Shown: piece after piece, positions 8,958 through 17,488 of the stretch
How positions within the stretch are numbered: position 1 is the stretch's first letter
Layout of the letters: every line of letters starts with the position of its first letter
Source of the DNA: Fluviispira sanaruensis
GTDB taxonomy: Bacteria; Bdellovibrionota_B; Oligoflexia; Silvanigrellales; Silvanigrellaceae
NCBI RefSeq assembly: GCF_004295685.1
Contig: NZ_AP019368.1
Location: forward strand, 986,001-1,050,000
Direction of reading: 5' to 3'
Length of the DNA: 64,000 nucleotides
Position numbers and translations under genes: made by a program
The notes under the pieces: model-generated
Database searches by the model: none
What the model was told of the DNA's origin: nothing
What the model saw: the letters and a program-made list of their open reading frames with translations, nothing else

Positions 8958-10490
8958 ATGACTGTTGGCAATCTCGATCATCTAAAAGCAGTTGTGATAG
9001 ATGATCAATTAAATATGAGAAAAGCAGTGAATAGAATTCTCGAAAAAACGGGGCAATTCACTGTTGAAGATTTTCCCAATGCTCGGGATGCGATTTCTTT
9101 TTTAAAAACTCACAGTGTAGATATTGTGATAACTGATATTTATATGCAGCAAGGTGACGGTTTCGAGGTTCTTGCTTTTATCCGCAATCGTACTATGCAA
9201 AACGATATTCCAGTTTTATTTTTTTCAGGAGAAGCAACAAAAGAAGATATTATACGGAGCGTAGACTTAGGAGTGTCTGATTATATTTTAAAACCTTTTG
9301 AGACAAATGATATTATCCAAAAAGTAATAACTTTAATTGATAAGTATAAACACCCTCCGGAAGATATTAAAACTTTAAGAAATGCTGAAAAATTGTATTT
9401 AAATGAAAAGTATCAAGAGGCAAAAAATGAGTTTTTAAAAATTATAAATGGAGGAAAACTAAGTGCGCAGCTTATGTGTGGATTAGCGCTTGCTGAATCA
9501 AAGCTAGGCAATGTGACAAAGTCTCTAGAATACATAAAAGAGGCAATAAAAATAAATAGTATGTATTTTCCAGCGTATTCAACTGCGGCAGATATTTTGC
9601 TTTCCCTGAAAAGAAAAACGGAAGCAATTCCATATTTAGAAAAAGAATTAAAAATAAATGCAAAACAACCACATAGAAGAATTCTTTTGGCTGATCTCTA
9701 CTTAGAACAGAAAAAAACAGAAAGCAGTGATTTAGCCTTGTCACATATGAAACTAGCATTACAAGATAGTCCAAGTGATGAAATCGTTTTATTAAAATAT
9801 GCAGATATTATGAAAATTATGGGGAATTTTGAAAAATCAGTTCATTATTGCATGAAGGCAAGAAGGCAAAATCCATCAAGTACTAAATCGATTATGCAGT
9901 TGGCAAATATGTATATTTCTGAAGGTAAAGAAATAAAAGCAGTTGGGTTGTTTACGGATTTAATTAATAAGAATTCAAATCAATATGATATTTATTTGTG
10001 TCGATCAAAGATATACGAAAAAATGGAAGATTTTGAAAAAGCTATGTCAGATCTTAATAAAATTCCGACTACAAATCATCATTTGCGAGTCGAGGTTTTA
10101 AAAGCAAAAGGTCGGGTATTTGCTAAAATGAACAAACTTCCAGATGCAATTGCCGCATGTGAAGAAGTTGCCAGCATGGAACCCACTGCAGACAATTTAG
10201 CAAGAGTTGGTTTATTATTTATTAGAATGAAGAATTATCGCAGTGCGCTCGGTTGGTATGAGCAATCGACAATTATGGAACCCAATCATTCAAAATACAT
10301 TTATAATTTAGGTTGTTGTTATGAAGCACTACGAGATAAAGCAAAAGCAATTCAATGCTATGAACTTTCATTAAAACTTGATCCTCAAGCACGTGAAACT
10401 CAAGTAGCGTTAGCGCGTATGAAAGGAAAAGCGCTTCCTTCTAACTTGAATAATCAAAAAAATTCTAAATTTCCGCAAAAAGCAAGTTAA
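8958..10490 (+). CDS. response-regulator receiver protein with TPR repeats
   Basis: A 510-residue cytoplasmic protein. Residues 9-130 are a CheY-like receiver with acidic pair D15-D16, phosphoacceptor D60 in VITDIYM, conserved Ser in LFFSGEA and the switch Lys in YILKPF. From about 150 to the end it is tetratricopeptide repeats; the clearest are LGCCYEALRDKAKAIQCYEL and ALAESKLGNVTKSLEYIKEA. There is no DNA-binding or enzymatic output, so output is probably by protein binding. The ATG at 8958 has AAAGG about 8 bases upstream; an earlier ATG at 8937 is possible. No histidine kinase is nearby, so the signal is unknown. Confidence 0.88.
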   Translation: MTVGNLDHLKAVVIDDQLNMRKAVNRILEKTGQFTVEDFPNARDAISFLKTHSVDIVITDIYMQQGDGFEVLAFIRNRTMQNDIPVLFFSGEATKEDIIRSVDLGVSDYILKPFETNDIIQKVITLIDKYKHPPEDIKTLRNAEKLYLNEKYQEAKNEFLKIINGGKLSAQLMCGLALAESKLGNVTKSLEYIKEAIKINSMYFPAYSTAADILLSLKRKTEAIPYLEKELKINAKQPHRRILLADLYLEQKKTESSDLALSHMKLALQDSPSDEIVLLKYADIMKIMGNFEKSVHYCMKARRQNPSSTKSIMQLANMYISEGKEIKAVGLFTDLINKNSNQYDIYLCRSKIYEKMEDFEKAMSDLNKIPTTNHHLRVEVLKAKGRVFAKMNKLPDAIAACEEVASMEPTADNLARVGLLFIRMKNYRSALGWYEQSTIMEPNHSKYIYNLGCCYEALRDKAKAIQCYELSLKLDPQARETQVALARMKGKALPSNLNNQKNSKFPQKAS

Positions 10491-10564
10491 TATTTATTTG
10501 TTTTGCATTCTCCTTTTTTTTCTCATATATTCCTTTTAGAGTGATTATTCTATGGGGTAAAAGT

Positions 10565-10972
10565 ATGAATCATAATAAAAATTCTGAAAATGAAAAATCA
10601 GAGAAAAAGAAAAATCAAAATGATGACGAACATCAAAAATGGTTTGCTCAGGGAGATCTGCAAGATTTAGCTAAAATTGGCGGAGATATTCTTAAGAAAA
10701 CTGTTGCCACTGGTATGGATGTCATAAAAGAAGTTAAAGATAATTTCCCAAAAGATGCGACCCAATTTATTGTAAAAGGTAAAGATGAAATTATAAAAGG
10801 TCTCACGCAAGAGATGGCTAAAAGTATGATCTCGTTTGGAATAGAAAAGTTTTTTTCTGTTGCGCGACAACATAAGGTCGAATTTACAATTCGTATCCGA
10901 AGAAGCGAGCATAAAGAAAATAAAGGACGAGTTATAAGAAAAAGATCCAAATTGGATATAAAAAAAGAGTGA
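10565..10972 (+). CDS. small charged protein of unknown function
   Basis: A 135-residue cytoplasmic protein I do not recognise. The first 30 residues are polar and Lys/Asn/Glu-rich. The middle (about 35-100) is predicted helical and amphipathic, resembling the apolipoprotein/phasin-like helices often seen in stress or granule-associated proteins. The end is strongly basic (RVIRKRSKLDIKK). The ATG at 10565 is preceded by GGGG. It follows the receiver-TPR gene by about 75 bases and ends within a strong terminator. Confidence 0.6.
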   Translation: MNHNKNSENEKSEKKKNQNDDEHQKWFAQGDLQDLAKIGGDILKKTVATGMDVIKEVKDNFPKDATQFIVKGKDEIIKGLTQEMAKSMISFGIEKFFSVARQHKVEFTIRIRRSEHKENKGRVIRKRSKLDIKKE

Positions 10973-11000
10973 GTTATTTATAAGGTAACTCACTCTTTTT
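10962..11000. terminator. bidirectional rho-independent terminator
   Basis: A 15-base perfect stem, AAAAAGAGTGAGTTA (10962-10976) with TAACTCACTCTTTTT (10986-11000), and a 9-base loop. It overlaps the end of the small unknown gene and also serves the convergent rpsB-tsf operon. Confidence 0.88.
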
Positions 11001-11024
11001 TATTGAACTGAAATAAAGCTTTTT

Positions 11025-11969
11025 TTAGCCTTTTGCAGCCGCTGCGACAGTTGCAGCAACTTCAGCAGCAAAGTCTTCAGCTTTCTTTTCAACGCCTTGA
11101 CCAAGTTCAAGACGAACAAAAGAAGAAACTTTGAGATCGGCAATTCCAAGTTTTTTGCCTGTTTCAGCAACATAAGCTGCCACAGACTTGCTGTCATCTT
11201 TCACAAAGAGTTGATCGACTAGGCAAATTTCTTTGAACCATGTCTTAATGCTGCTTGGAACGATTTTAGCAAGAGCTGCTTCTGGTTTACCTTGTTGAAG
11301 GAATTTATTGCGGATGATTTCTTCTTCCGCTTTCACTGTTTCAACAGGAATTTCTTGTTCATTGAGGTATTGTGGCTTCATAGCTGCAGCTTGCAATGCA
11401 ACATCTTTACCAAGTTCAACAAGAGCTTGGTTGCTGCAATGTGCTTCGATTCCTGTGCCAGAAAGTTCAACTAAAACACCAATTTTACCACCGCCGTGAA
11501 CGTAGGAAGTGACAAAGTTTTTGCCCGAACCAACGCGTTCAAAACGACGTACTGTGATGTTTTCGCCAATTTGTGCAACGAGTGAAGTTGCTGCTTCTTT
11601 CACAGAGCTTGAGGAGTCATATTGACTTGCAAGCAGTGCATCAAGATTTTCTGGTTTGGTTTTGCTAATAAGTGTTTGAAGATTATTAACAAAAGCTTGG
11701 AAACCATCATTCTTTGTTACAAAGTCTGTTTCACAGTTTACTTCGAAGACAAAACCTACATTGTTGCCATCAACAACAGTTGTAACAACGCCTTCACTTG
11801 CGGCACGCGAAGCTTTTTTCGCTGCTGTCGCAAGACCTTTTTCACGAAGAATGACAACTGCTTTTTCCATGTCGCCTTCAGCGGCATCGAGAGCTTTTTT
11901 ACAATCGCTCATTCCAGCTAAGGTCATTTCACGCAATTCTTTAACCATTTGTGCTGTTACTACGGCCAT
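11025..11969 (-). CDS. tsf: translation elongation factor Ts
   Basis: The 314-residue nucleotide exchange factor that recycles EF-Tu-GDP to EF-Tu-GTP. The N-terminal UBA-like module (VKELREMTLAGMSDCKKAL) and the core motif NCETDFVTKNDGFQ are clear. The ATG at 11969 is chosen because the family begins exactly there (MAVVTAQMVKELR) and GGGAA lies upstream; codons further upstream overlap the attenuator. It is the second gene of the classic rpsB-tsf operon, 66 bases after rpsB with an attenuator between. The C-terminus is Ala-rich. Confidence 0.98.
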   Translation of the reverse strand: MAVVTAQMVKELREMTLAGMSDCKKALDAAEGDMEKAVVILREKGLATAAKKASRAASEGVVTTVVDGNNVGFVFEVNCETDFVTKNDGFQAFVNNLQTLISKTKPENLDALLASQYDSSSSVKEAATSLVAQIGENITVRRFERVGSGKNFVTSYVHGGGKIGVLVELSGTGIEAHCSNQALVELGKDVALQAAAMKPQYLNEQEIPVETVKAEEEIIRNKFLQQGKPEAALAKIVPSSIKTWFKEICLVDQLFVKDDSKSVAAYVAETGKKLGIADLKVSSFVRLELGQGVEKKAEDFAAEVAATVAAAAKG

Positions 11970-11994
11970 TTTATATTCCCTATTTTTAAAGTTA

Positions 11995-12033
11995 AAAAAG
12001 AAAGAAAGGTGCTCCATTCGGGGCACCCTTTTT
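11995..12033 (-). terminator. rpsB-tsf intercistronic attenuator
   Basis: On the minus strand, just after the rpsB stop, a stem GGTGC/GCACC extended by AAA/TTT around one bulged G is followed by a T-rich tract. It looks like a partial terminator that lowers tsf relative to rpsB. Such an element is known between these genes in Escherichia coli; here it is inferred from sequence. Confidence 0.6.
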
Positions 12034-12035
12034 AT

Positions 12036-12827
12036 TTAGTTTGCTTCGTCTTCATCGCGAGATTTAAGACGTTTCACCTTAACTTGGGAGCGTCCACCTT
12101 CAGAAGAGAAGGAGGAGTCTTCTTTAGTCAATTCAGATCTACGGCGTTGTTTGCCTTCGAGAGCTGCATCGGAGATAAGGCTTGCATAAAGCTTAATAGC
12201 TTTAAGGCTATCGTCGTTTCCAGGGATAATATAGTCGATGCCATGTGGATCGCTGTTTGTATCTGTAACTGCGATAACTGGAATTCCAAGACGGTTTGCT
12301 TCTGCAATCGCTGTGAATTCTTTTTTAGCATCGATTACAAAAATAGCAGAAGGAAGACCTGGCATATTTTTGATTCCGCCGAGTGAACGCTCAAGCTTAA
12401 TGCGAAGGCGCTCTTTAAGAGAAACTTCACGTTTTGTAATGCTTTCGTAAGTTCCGTCATTAGCCATTTTTTCAATACGTTTAAGCTTAGTGATGCTTGA
12501 ACGTACAGTTTGCCAGTTAGTCATCATACCACCGAGCCAGCGGTGGTGAATGTGGAACATTCCTGCTCTTTCTGCTTCTTCTACGATAATTTCTTGAGCT
12601 TGTTTTTTAGTTGCAACAAAGAGGATATGTCCGCCATCTGCTACAGTTTGCTCAACAAAAGAAAGTGCATCTTTAAAGAGTTTTTGTGTTTTTTGAAGGT
12701 CGATAATGTGAATGCCATTGCGCTCACCGTAAATAAACGGACGCATTTTTGGGTTCCAACGGCGAATTTGGTGACCAAAGTGAACGCCAGCATCTAATAA
12801 GTCGCGCATTTGTACTTCAACAGTCAT
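12036..12827 (-). CDS. rpsB: 30S ribosomal protein S2
   Basis: A 263-residue small-subunit ribosomal protein. The family start (MTVEVQMRDLLDAGVHFGHQ) and the conserved RRWNPKM and FIYGERNGIHIIDLQKT stretches are obvious, as are RWLGGMMTNWQT and GIPVIAVTDTNSDP. AGGAG precedes the ATG at 12827; the longer frame upstream is leader, not protein. Compared with short S2 proteins it has an extra charged tail (about 235-263) rich in Ser, Glu, Lys and Arg. First gene of the operon with tsf. Confidence 0.98.
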   Translation of the reverse strand: MTVEVQMRDLLDAGVHFGHQIRRWNPKMRPFIYGERNGIHIIDLQKTQKLFKDALSFVEQTVADGGHILFVATKKQAQEIIVEEAERAGMFHIHHRWLGGMMTNWQTVRSSITKLKRIEKMANDGTYESITKREVSLKERLRIKLERSLGGIKNMPGLPSAIFVIDAKKEFTAIAEANRLGIPVIAVTDTNSDPHGIDYIIPGNDDSLKAIKLYASLISDAALEGKQRRRSELTKEDSSFSSEGGRSQVKVKRLKSRDEDEAN

Positions 12828-12960
12828 ACTTAACTCCTGCTTGGTTATAATGGTTTTAACCCCTTGTATTGCCACGGATTTATTAAATCCACCAAGCATC
12901 TGGCAACACAGAGAATGCTCTAAAACAGGCACACATCTTAAACAATTTTTTGTCAATGAA
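12828..12960 (-). promoter_or_regulatory. rpsB: rpsB leader with hairpins and likely promoter
   Basis: The transcript leader before rpsB contains two short inverted repeats: GGATTT-AAT-AAATCC (12876-12890) and GGTTA/TAACC (12843-12861). Upstream on the minus strand lie overlapping TTGACT and TTGACA hexamers (about 12948-12965) that could be the -35 box. S2 is known to repress its own mRNA through the leader in other bacteria; a similar role here is inference. Confidence 0.35.
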
Positions 12961-13110
12961 GTCAAGATGAAAACTGCAAGTCATTGAGCTAGAGACATAT
13001 ATTAGAAAAGCAGCAATTTAAAGGGATATATTTTTTTAATAATGAAAAACATGATTTACCTGTTTATAAAATTTGTATAGTCTCCAGTGGTTAATTCTCG
13101 TGGCCGCACA

Positions 13111-13146
13111 CCCACACTGTATGTGGGGAGCGATAAGTAAAAGGAG
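13111..13146 (+). promoter_or_regulatory. candidate threonyl-tRNA synthetase operator: anticodon-arm-like hairpin plus ribosome site
   Basis: CCCAC (13111-13115) and GTGGG (13123-13127) form a 5-bp stem enclosing exactly seven bases, ACTGTAT, with TGT at the three anticodon positions (UGU is a Thr anticodon). The ribosome site AAGGAG (13141-13146) and GTG start of thrS follow within 26 bases. In Escherichia coli ThrRS represses its own mRNA by binding a tRNA-Thr-like hairpin in this location. Here the base before TGT is C rather than the usual U33. A TATAGT box (13076-13081) upstream may be the promoter. Confidence 0.5.
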
Positions 13147-13152
13147 TCGTTT

Positions 13153-15102
13153 GTGAGTTCAACTGTACAAGTTTTTTTACCTGATGGATCATCCCGTTCC
13201 CTTTCAACCCCCGCAACTATTCTTGACCTTGCAGCAAGTATTGGTTCTGGTTTAGCTAAAAGCGCAATTGCCGGAAAAATAAATGGGCAGTCTGTCGACC
13301 TCGATACCCCTTTAACGAATGGGGTAAAAGTCGAAATCATTACAGATCGTACTAAAGAAGGTGTTGAAATTATAAGACATTCCACTGCGCATATCATGGC
13401 AATGGCTATTCAAGAGCTCTTCCCTGGAACGCAGATTACGATTGGACCTGTGGTAGAAAATCAATTTTATTATGATGTTTACCCTAAAGAAGGAACTAAA
13501 ATCGGCACAAACGATTTCCCTCTGATCGAGAAAAAAATGCAGGAAATAGTTGCTAAAAATATTCCTGTGAAAAGAAGAGTTGTGAGTAAAGATGAAGCTG
13601 TGGCTCATTTTTCCAAACTCGGGGAAAAATTTAAAGTTGAAATAGTAGAAGCCTTGCCTGAAGAAGGCGAGATAAAAATCTACGGAATAGGTGAGTGGGA
13701 TGACCTCTGTCGTGGTCCCCATGTTCCTGCTACGGGCAAACTCGGGGCATTCAAACTGATGAGTGTTGCGGGTGCATACTGGCGCGCAAATAAAGACAAT
13801 GAACAACTCGTCCGTATATATGGAACCGCTTGGGCAAATAAAAAAGACCTCGATGCTTATTTAAATATGCTAGAAGAAGCAAAAAAACGTGATCATATTT
13901 TACTTGGGCGTCAACTCAATCTCTTCACATTAATGAGTGACATTGCCCCGGGTGCAGCGTTCTTTTTTCCAAATGGAGCTAAGCTTTTTACCCTTTTGCA
14001 AAATTACATTCGAGTGAAATGGGCGAAATTTGGTTTTCAAGAAATCCAAAGTCCACAAGTTATGAATGTTAACTTATGGAAGGTCAGTGGACATTACGAA
14101 AATTATCGTGAAGATATGTACGTTTTTAAAGATGATCATGATGATGAATTTGGAATTAAACCCATGAGTTGTCCTGGCCACGTGCGCATGTTTATGGTGG
14201 GACAAAAATCCTATCGCGATTTACCGTTACGTTATGGTGAGTTTGGCATTGTGCACCGCAACGAATTAAGCGGAACATTGCATGGGTTGACTCGTGTGCG
14301 TCGTATCACACAAGATGATGGTCATATTTTTTGTATGCTTGGACAAGTTCAAACTGAAATTGTTTCCGCTCTACAATTTGTCAAAGAAGCTTATTCAGAA
14401 CTTGGCTTTAATGAAGTGACTTATATGCTTTCTACACGCCCAGACAACCGTATGGGTGCTGAGGAAGTATGGGATATAGCAGAAAAGGCTTTGGAAGATT
14501 CTTTAAAAGAAGCACAAGTTCAATACAGCATTAACCCAGGTGACGGTGCATTTTATGGTCCGAAAATCGACTTTAAAGTGAAAGATGCCATTGGCCGTAT
14601 GCATCAATGTGCAACGATCCAGCTTGATTTTTTGATGCCAATGCGTTTTGGTGCAACTTACCAAGCAGCTAATAATACACAAGAAATTCCCGTAATGATC
14701 CACCGTGCTGTGTTAGGTTCTATTGAGCGTTTTATGGGCGTATTTATTGAACACTGTGCAGGCCATTTCCCATTAGGATTTGCTCCTATTCAATGCCGTG
14801 TCGTAACAGTTACAGAAGCACAGGAAGATTATGCGCGTAAAGTTTCTCAGTACTTGAAAGAAAATGGTGTGCGTGTGGAAACAGATTTCAGCAACGACAA
14901 GCTGGGTGCTAAAATCCGCGATGCTCAATTGCTGAAAATTCCATACATGCTTGTTATTGGCGACAAAGAAGCGCAGACAAACACATTGACTGCAAGGTAT
15001 CGGGACGGAAAAAACCTCGCTCCCATGTCACCAGAAGATTTTTTAACCCATGTTAAAAGCGAATGCGGGTCTTTTTGGGGAATTGATACTAATCAAAAAT
15101 AA
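13153..15102 (+). CDS. thrS: threonyl-tRNA synthetase
   Basis: A 649-residue class II synthetase that charges tRNA-Thr. Domains in order: TGS (about 1-63), the editing/SAD domain with HSTAH (76-80), the catalytic core (about 250-540) with FFPNGAKLF, the zinc-site region MSCPGHVRMF, HRNELSGTLHGLTRVRRITQ and HRAVLGSIERFMGVFIEH, and the anticodon-binding domain (about 545-649) with DNRMGAEEVWD before it. The GTG start is fixed by AAGGAG seven bases upstream. No infC/rpmI/rplT follow, unlike in many bacteria. Probably autoregulated through the hairpin just upstream. Confidence 0.98.
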   Translation: MSSTVQVFLPDGSSRSLSTPATILDLAASIGSGLAKSAIAGKINGQSVDLDTPLTNGVKVEIITDRTKEGVEIIRHSTAHIMAMAIQELFPGTQITIGPVVENQFYYDVYPKEGTKIGTNDFPLIEKKMQEIVAKNIPVKRRVVSKDEAVAHFSKLGEKFKVEIVEALPEEGEIKIYGIGEWDDLCRGPHVPATGKLGAFKLMSVAGAYWRANKDNEQLVRIYGTAWANKKDLDAYLNMLEEAKKRDHILLGRQLNLFTLMSDIAPGAAFFFPNGAKLFTLLQNYIRVKWAKFGFQEIQSPQVMNVNLWKVSGHYENYREDMYVFKDDHDDEFGIKPMSCPGHVRMFMVGQKSYRDLPLRYGEFGIVHRNELSGTLHGLTRVRRITQDDGHIFCMLGQVQTEIVSALQFVKEAYSELGFNEVTYMLSTRPDNRMGAEEVWDIAEKALEDSLKEAQVQYSINPGDGAFYGPKIDFKVKDAIGRMHQCATIQLDFLMPMRFGATYQAANNTQEIPVMIHRAVLGSIERFMGVFIEHCAGHFPLGFAPIQCRVVTVTEAQEDYARKVSQYLKENGVRVETDFSNDKLGAKIRDAQLLKIPYMLVIGDKEAQTNTLTARYRDGKNLAPMSPEDFLTHVKSECGSFWGIDTNQK

Positions 15103-15185
15103 AGATTTGTTTTCCAAACTGAAATTGATTATGTCAATTGAGCAGATTTTCAGCTCCATAAGGGAGCTCTCATGTTATTCAAAAT

Positions 15186-15222
15186 AAAATCTGTGGATTA
15201 AAAATATCTACAGATTTTTACT
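15186..15222 (+). terminator. rho-independent terminator after thrS
   Basis: AAAATCTGTGGAT (15186-15198) pairs with ATCTACAGATTTT (15206-15218), 13 pairs with one G-T, 7-base loop, then T-rich. Two smaller hairpins lie just before it (AATTGA/TCAATT and AGCTCC/GGAGCT). Confidence 0.75.
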
Positions 15223-15257
15223 CCCTAAAAAACAATTAGGGTCAGGAAAGGCGTAAA

Positions 15258-15755
15258 ATGACTTTAGTAAAAATGATTACAAATCTGGGTGAAATTACAA
15301 TTGAACTCGACGATGAAAAAGCACCTATGACAGCTTCAAACTTCGTTAAATATGTTAAATCTGAGCATTTTGATGGCTCTATTTTTCACCGAGTGATTCC
15401 TGGATTTATGATCCAAGGTGGTGGATTTACTGTTGAAATGAAAGAAAAGAAAACAAATAATCCAATAGAAAATGAAGCAAAAAATGGTCTAGGTAACGAA
15501 CGTGGCACAATTGCTATGGCACGGACCAACGATCCACACTCTGCAACAGCTCAGTTCTTTATTAACTTAACAAATAACGATTTTCTAAACAACCGTGGAG
15601 CTCAATGGGGCTATGCGGTCTTCGGTAAAGTGACTGAAGGAATGGATGTTGTCGACGCTATTGCTAAAGTCAAAACAGGCCGTCATGGTTTTCATGACGA
15701 TGTGCCAACAACTCCTGTGATCATCGAATCAGCGAGAATTGTTGAGGCGAATTAA
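15258..15755 (+). CDS. ppiB: peptidyl-prolyl cis-trans isomerase, cyclophilin type
   Basis: A 165-residue cytoplasmic cyclophilin that catalyses prolyl isomerisation during protein folding. Diagnostic residues: [18 protein letters not shown] (catalytic Arg in FHRVI), [20 protein letters not shown] and the [19 protein letters not shown] end. There is no signal peptide, so it is PpiB-like rather than periplasmic PpiA. AGGAAAGG precedes the ATG. It sits alone between two terminators. Confidence 0.96.
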   Translation: MTLVKMITNLGEITIELDDEKAPMTASNFVKYVKSEHFDGSIFHRVIPGFMIQGGGFTVEMKEKKTNNPIENEAKNGLGNERGTIAMARTNDPHSATAQFFINLTNNDFLNNRGAQWGYAVFGKVTEGMDVVDAIAKVKTGRHGFHDDVPTTPVIIESARIVEAN

Positions 15756-15779
15756 TATAATTCATCTGTGAAAAGTTTT

Positions 15780-15812
15780 AGGAGCCTATTTGTATTAGGC
15801 TTCTTTTTTATT
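15780..15812 (+). terminator. rho-independent terminator after ppiB
   Basis: GAGCCTA (15782-15788) pairs with TAGGCTTC (15796-15803) around a 7-base loop, followed by a T tract. It also marks the left boundary of the accessory island. Confidence 0.8.
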
Positions 15813-15856
15813 ATTTTTATTGTGCTTTCAGACATACTATACAGAATAACAGAGTG

Positions 15857-16150
15857 GATCTGGTGCTTTCGCAAAGTACGCGACTACCTTTTTTAGAAAA
15901 CTATTCTCCTCCTCTAAGCGGGCATTTTTACGTTTTAATCTTGCAAATTCTGCTGCTTTGGGCTTTTTATTTTCTAAAGCTTGGCCTCATTGTTCTCGTT
16001 TAGTACGCCAAGAATAAAGCGTTGGTAATGGGATATCGAGATCTCTGGCTGCCTGTGCCACACCATCCATACCTGAACTCCTTTTCAATTAAAAAAGAAG
16101 TTTTAATGCAATTTATACTTCTTTGTCAGATGGTTTTAAATTTGCGCCTA
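15857..16150 (-). pseudogene. remnant of IS3-family transposase OrfA
   Basis: Read on the minus strand, the sequence gives a broken OrfA: RRKFKPSDKEV, stops, then a frame carrying the helix-turn-helix MDGVAQAARDLDIPLPTLYS and WRTKREQ, an in-frame TGA, and the leucine-zipper end KRKNARLEEENSFLKKVVAY. At least three stops interrupt it and no OrfB is present. This order (HTH then zipper) is typical of IS3-group OrfA. It lies directly beyond the last gene of the peptide-modification operon, so the element is dead but marks past mobility. Confidence 0.82.
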
Positions 16151-16153
16151 CAA

Positions 16154-17434
16154 TTAATCTACTTTATCTATAGAATTTTTCCTTTTATTAAGAATAAGAC
16201 TTTTAGCGGTGTTTTCTTGAAAAAATAGTAATAAATAAATAATAATAAAAGGTATAAATATTAAAACATAGTAAGGTATATACTTTACTAAAAATCCGCT
16301 CATTAAAGAAATTATTGCCATTGAGAAAGTAGATATTTGATATTGTTTTGCGGAAACATCAGAGATTTCATCGATTTTAAAAGTTCGCTGAGTCGCAAAC
16401 ATGCCTAATGAAAATACAATATTTGAAAAAATATGAGCTGAAATTATTAATATGATTGATATATAAATATTATCTATAAAGTAAATAACTAAATACATCA
16501 AAAGGAAAAGAAAATTACATTTTATAAAAACTGATTTATTATTATAGAATTTTTCAAACATATAATTTTTAATTAACATAGGACCTATGATTTGACCAAT
16601 CGTTTTTGCTAAAATAAACAAAAGAGCAGGTGTTAGATTTATTCCTAATATAAGAATATTGGAACCGTATTTATTTCCAATAGTTGGAAGAAGAGATATT
16701 GAAGGAGTGGTTGCTATAGGTAAATATATAAGGATTAAAAATGGATACTTTTGTTCTATAGAAAAATTTTTAAGAAATAAAATACGCCTATTTAAAAAAC
16801 GATTATTTTTATTAAAAGAAAAATTTTCAGTAATAATTAAATTTTTAATGCTAATGTTCTTTTTTGTAAAATAAGCTATAACATATATAAATGAAGAAAT
16901 TACATATGCCAATGAATTAATCAGTAGATAATTTTCTGTATTAAAGTAGGCATATAATAAAGTTCCGATAAATGTTCCAATAATTATATTTATAGAAAAT
17001 AAATATACATCTAACTTAGACGCTAATGGTAAATAATTTTTATCTGTAAATACTCTTTTTATATATATTTGCGAAATTGGATAGATAAATCCAGCAATAA
17101 AAGCTGAAATAAACTCAGCGAAAAGTAGTAAAATAATTTGATTATTATTTATTCCAAGGATAGGTAAAAATAATGAAAATGCCCCTAATAATTGAATTGC
17201 AACACATAAAAAAATTATATTTACTTTTTTTGATAAATAACTTCCAATTTGACTCGAAAATAATCCTGGTATTGTTGCTAGTGAAAAAGCTAATGTAAAG
17301 TATAGTGGAGAAGCATCAATCCTAGCCAAGTGGCCATAAACAGCTACTTGAGTTAGTCCTATTCCAATTTGCATAATTAGACTTGCGATAGCAAAATAAA
17401 AAAAATTAATATTTATACATAAAAACTTAAACAT
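16154..17434 (-). CDS. major facilitator superfamily transporter, probable peptide exporter
   Basis: A 426-residue integral membrane protein with about 12 hydrophobic helices, resembling MFS drug/efflux carriers; the N-terminal SLATIPGLFSSQIGSYLSKK corresponds to the usual loop 2-3 region. It is the last gene of the island operon, 54 bases after the oxygenase gene, so the natural inference is that it exports the finished modified peptide across the inner membrane or provides self-protection. Substrate cannot be read from sequence. Very AT-rich codon use (many Ile/Asn/Lys), like the rest of the operon and unlike the flanking housekeeping genes. Confidence 0.8.
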   Translation of the reverse strand: MFKFLCININFFYFAIASLIMQIGIGLTQVAVYGHLARIDASPLYFTLAFSLATIPGLFSSQIGSYLSKKVNIIFLCVAIQLLGAFSLFLPILGINNNQIILLLFAEFISAFIAGFIYPISQIYIKRVFTDKNYLPLASKLDVYLFSINIIIGTFIGTLLYAYFNTENYLLINSLAYVISSFIYVIAYFTKKNISIKNLIITENFSFNKNNRFLNRRILFLKNFSIEQKYPFLILIYLPIATTPSISLLPTIGNKYGSNILILGINLTPALLFILAKTIGQIIGPMLIKNYMFEKFYNNKSVFIKCNFLFLLMYLVIYFIDNIYISIILIISAHIFSNIVFSLGMFATQRTFKIDEISDVSAKQYQISTFSMAIISLMSGFLVKYIPYYVLIFIPFIIIYLLLFFQENTAKSLILNKRKNSIDKVD

Positions 17435-17488
17435 AAAACGCCTCTAGCTGTTGATATTTTGAAAAAATAAATTATAAAAACTTTAGAT

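Noticed and set aside
12238-12797. Several plus-strand open frames across rpsB
   Set aside because: They are antisense shadows of a highly conserved ribosomal protein gene, with no ribosome sites.
12828-12965. N-terminal extension of the S2 frame up to 12965
   Set aside because: Extra codons have no S2 similarity and overlap the leader hairpins; AGGAG marks the start at 12827.
16022-16228. Plus-strand frame of 68 codons between ppiB and the MFS gene
   Set aside because: Antisense to the IS3 OrfA remnant and to the 3' end of the MFS gene; no family resemblance.
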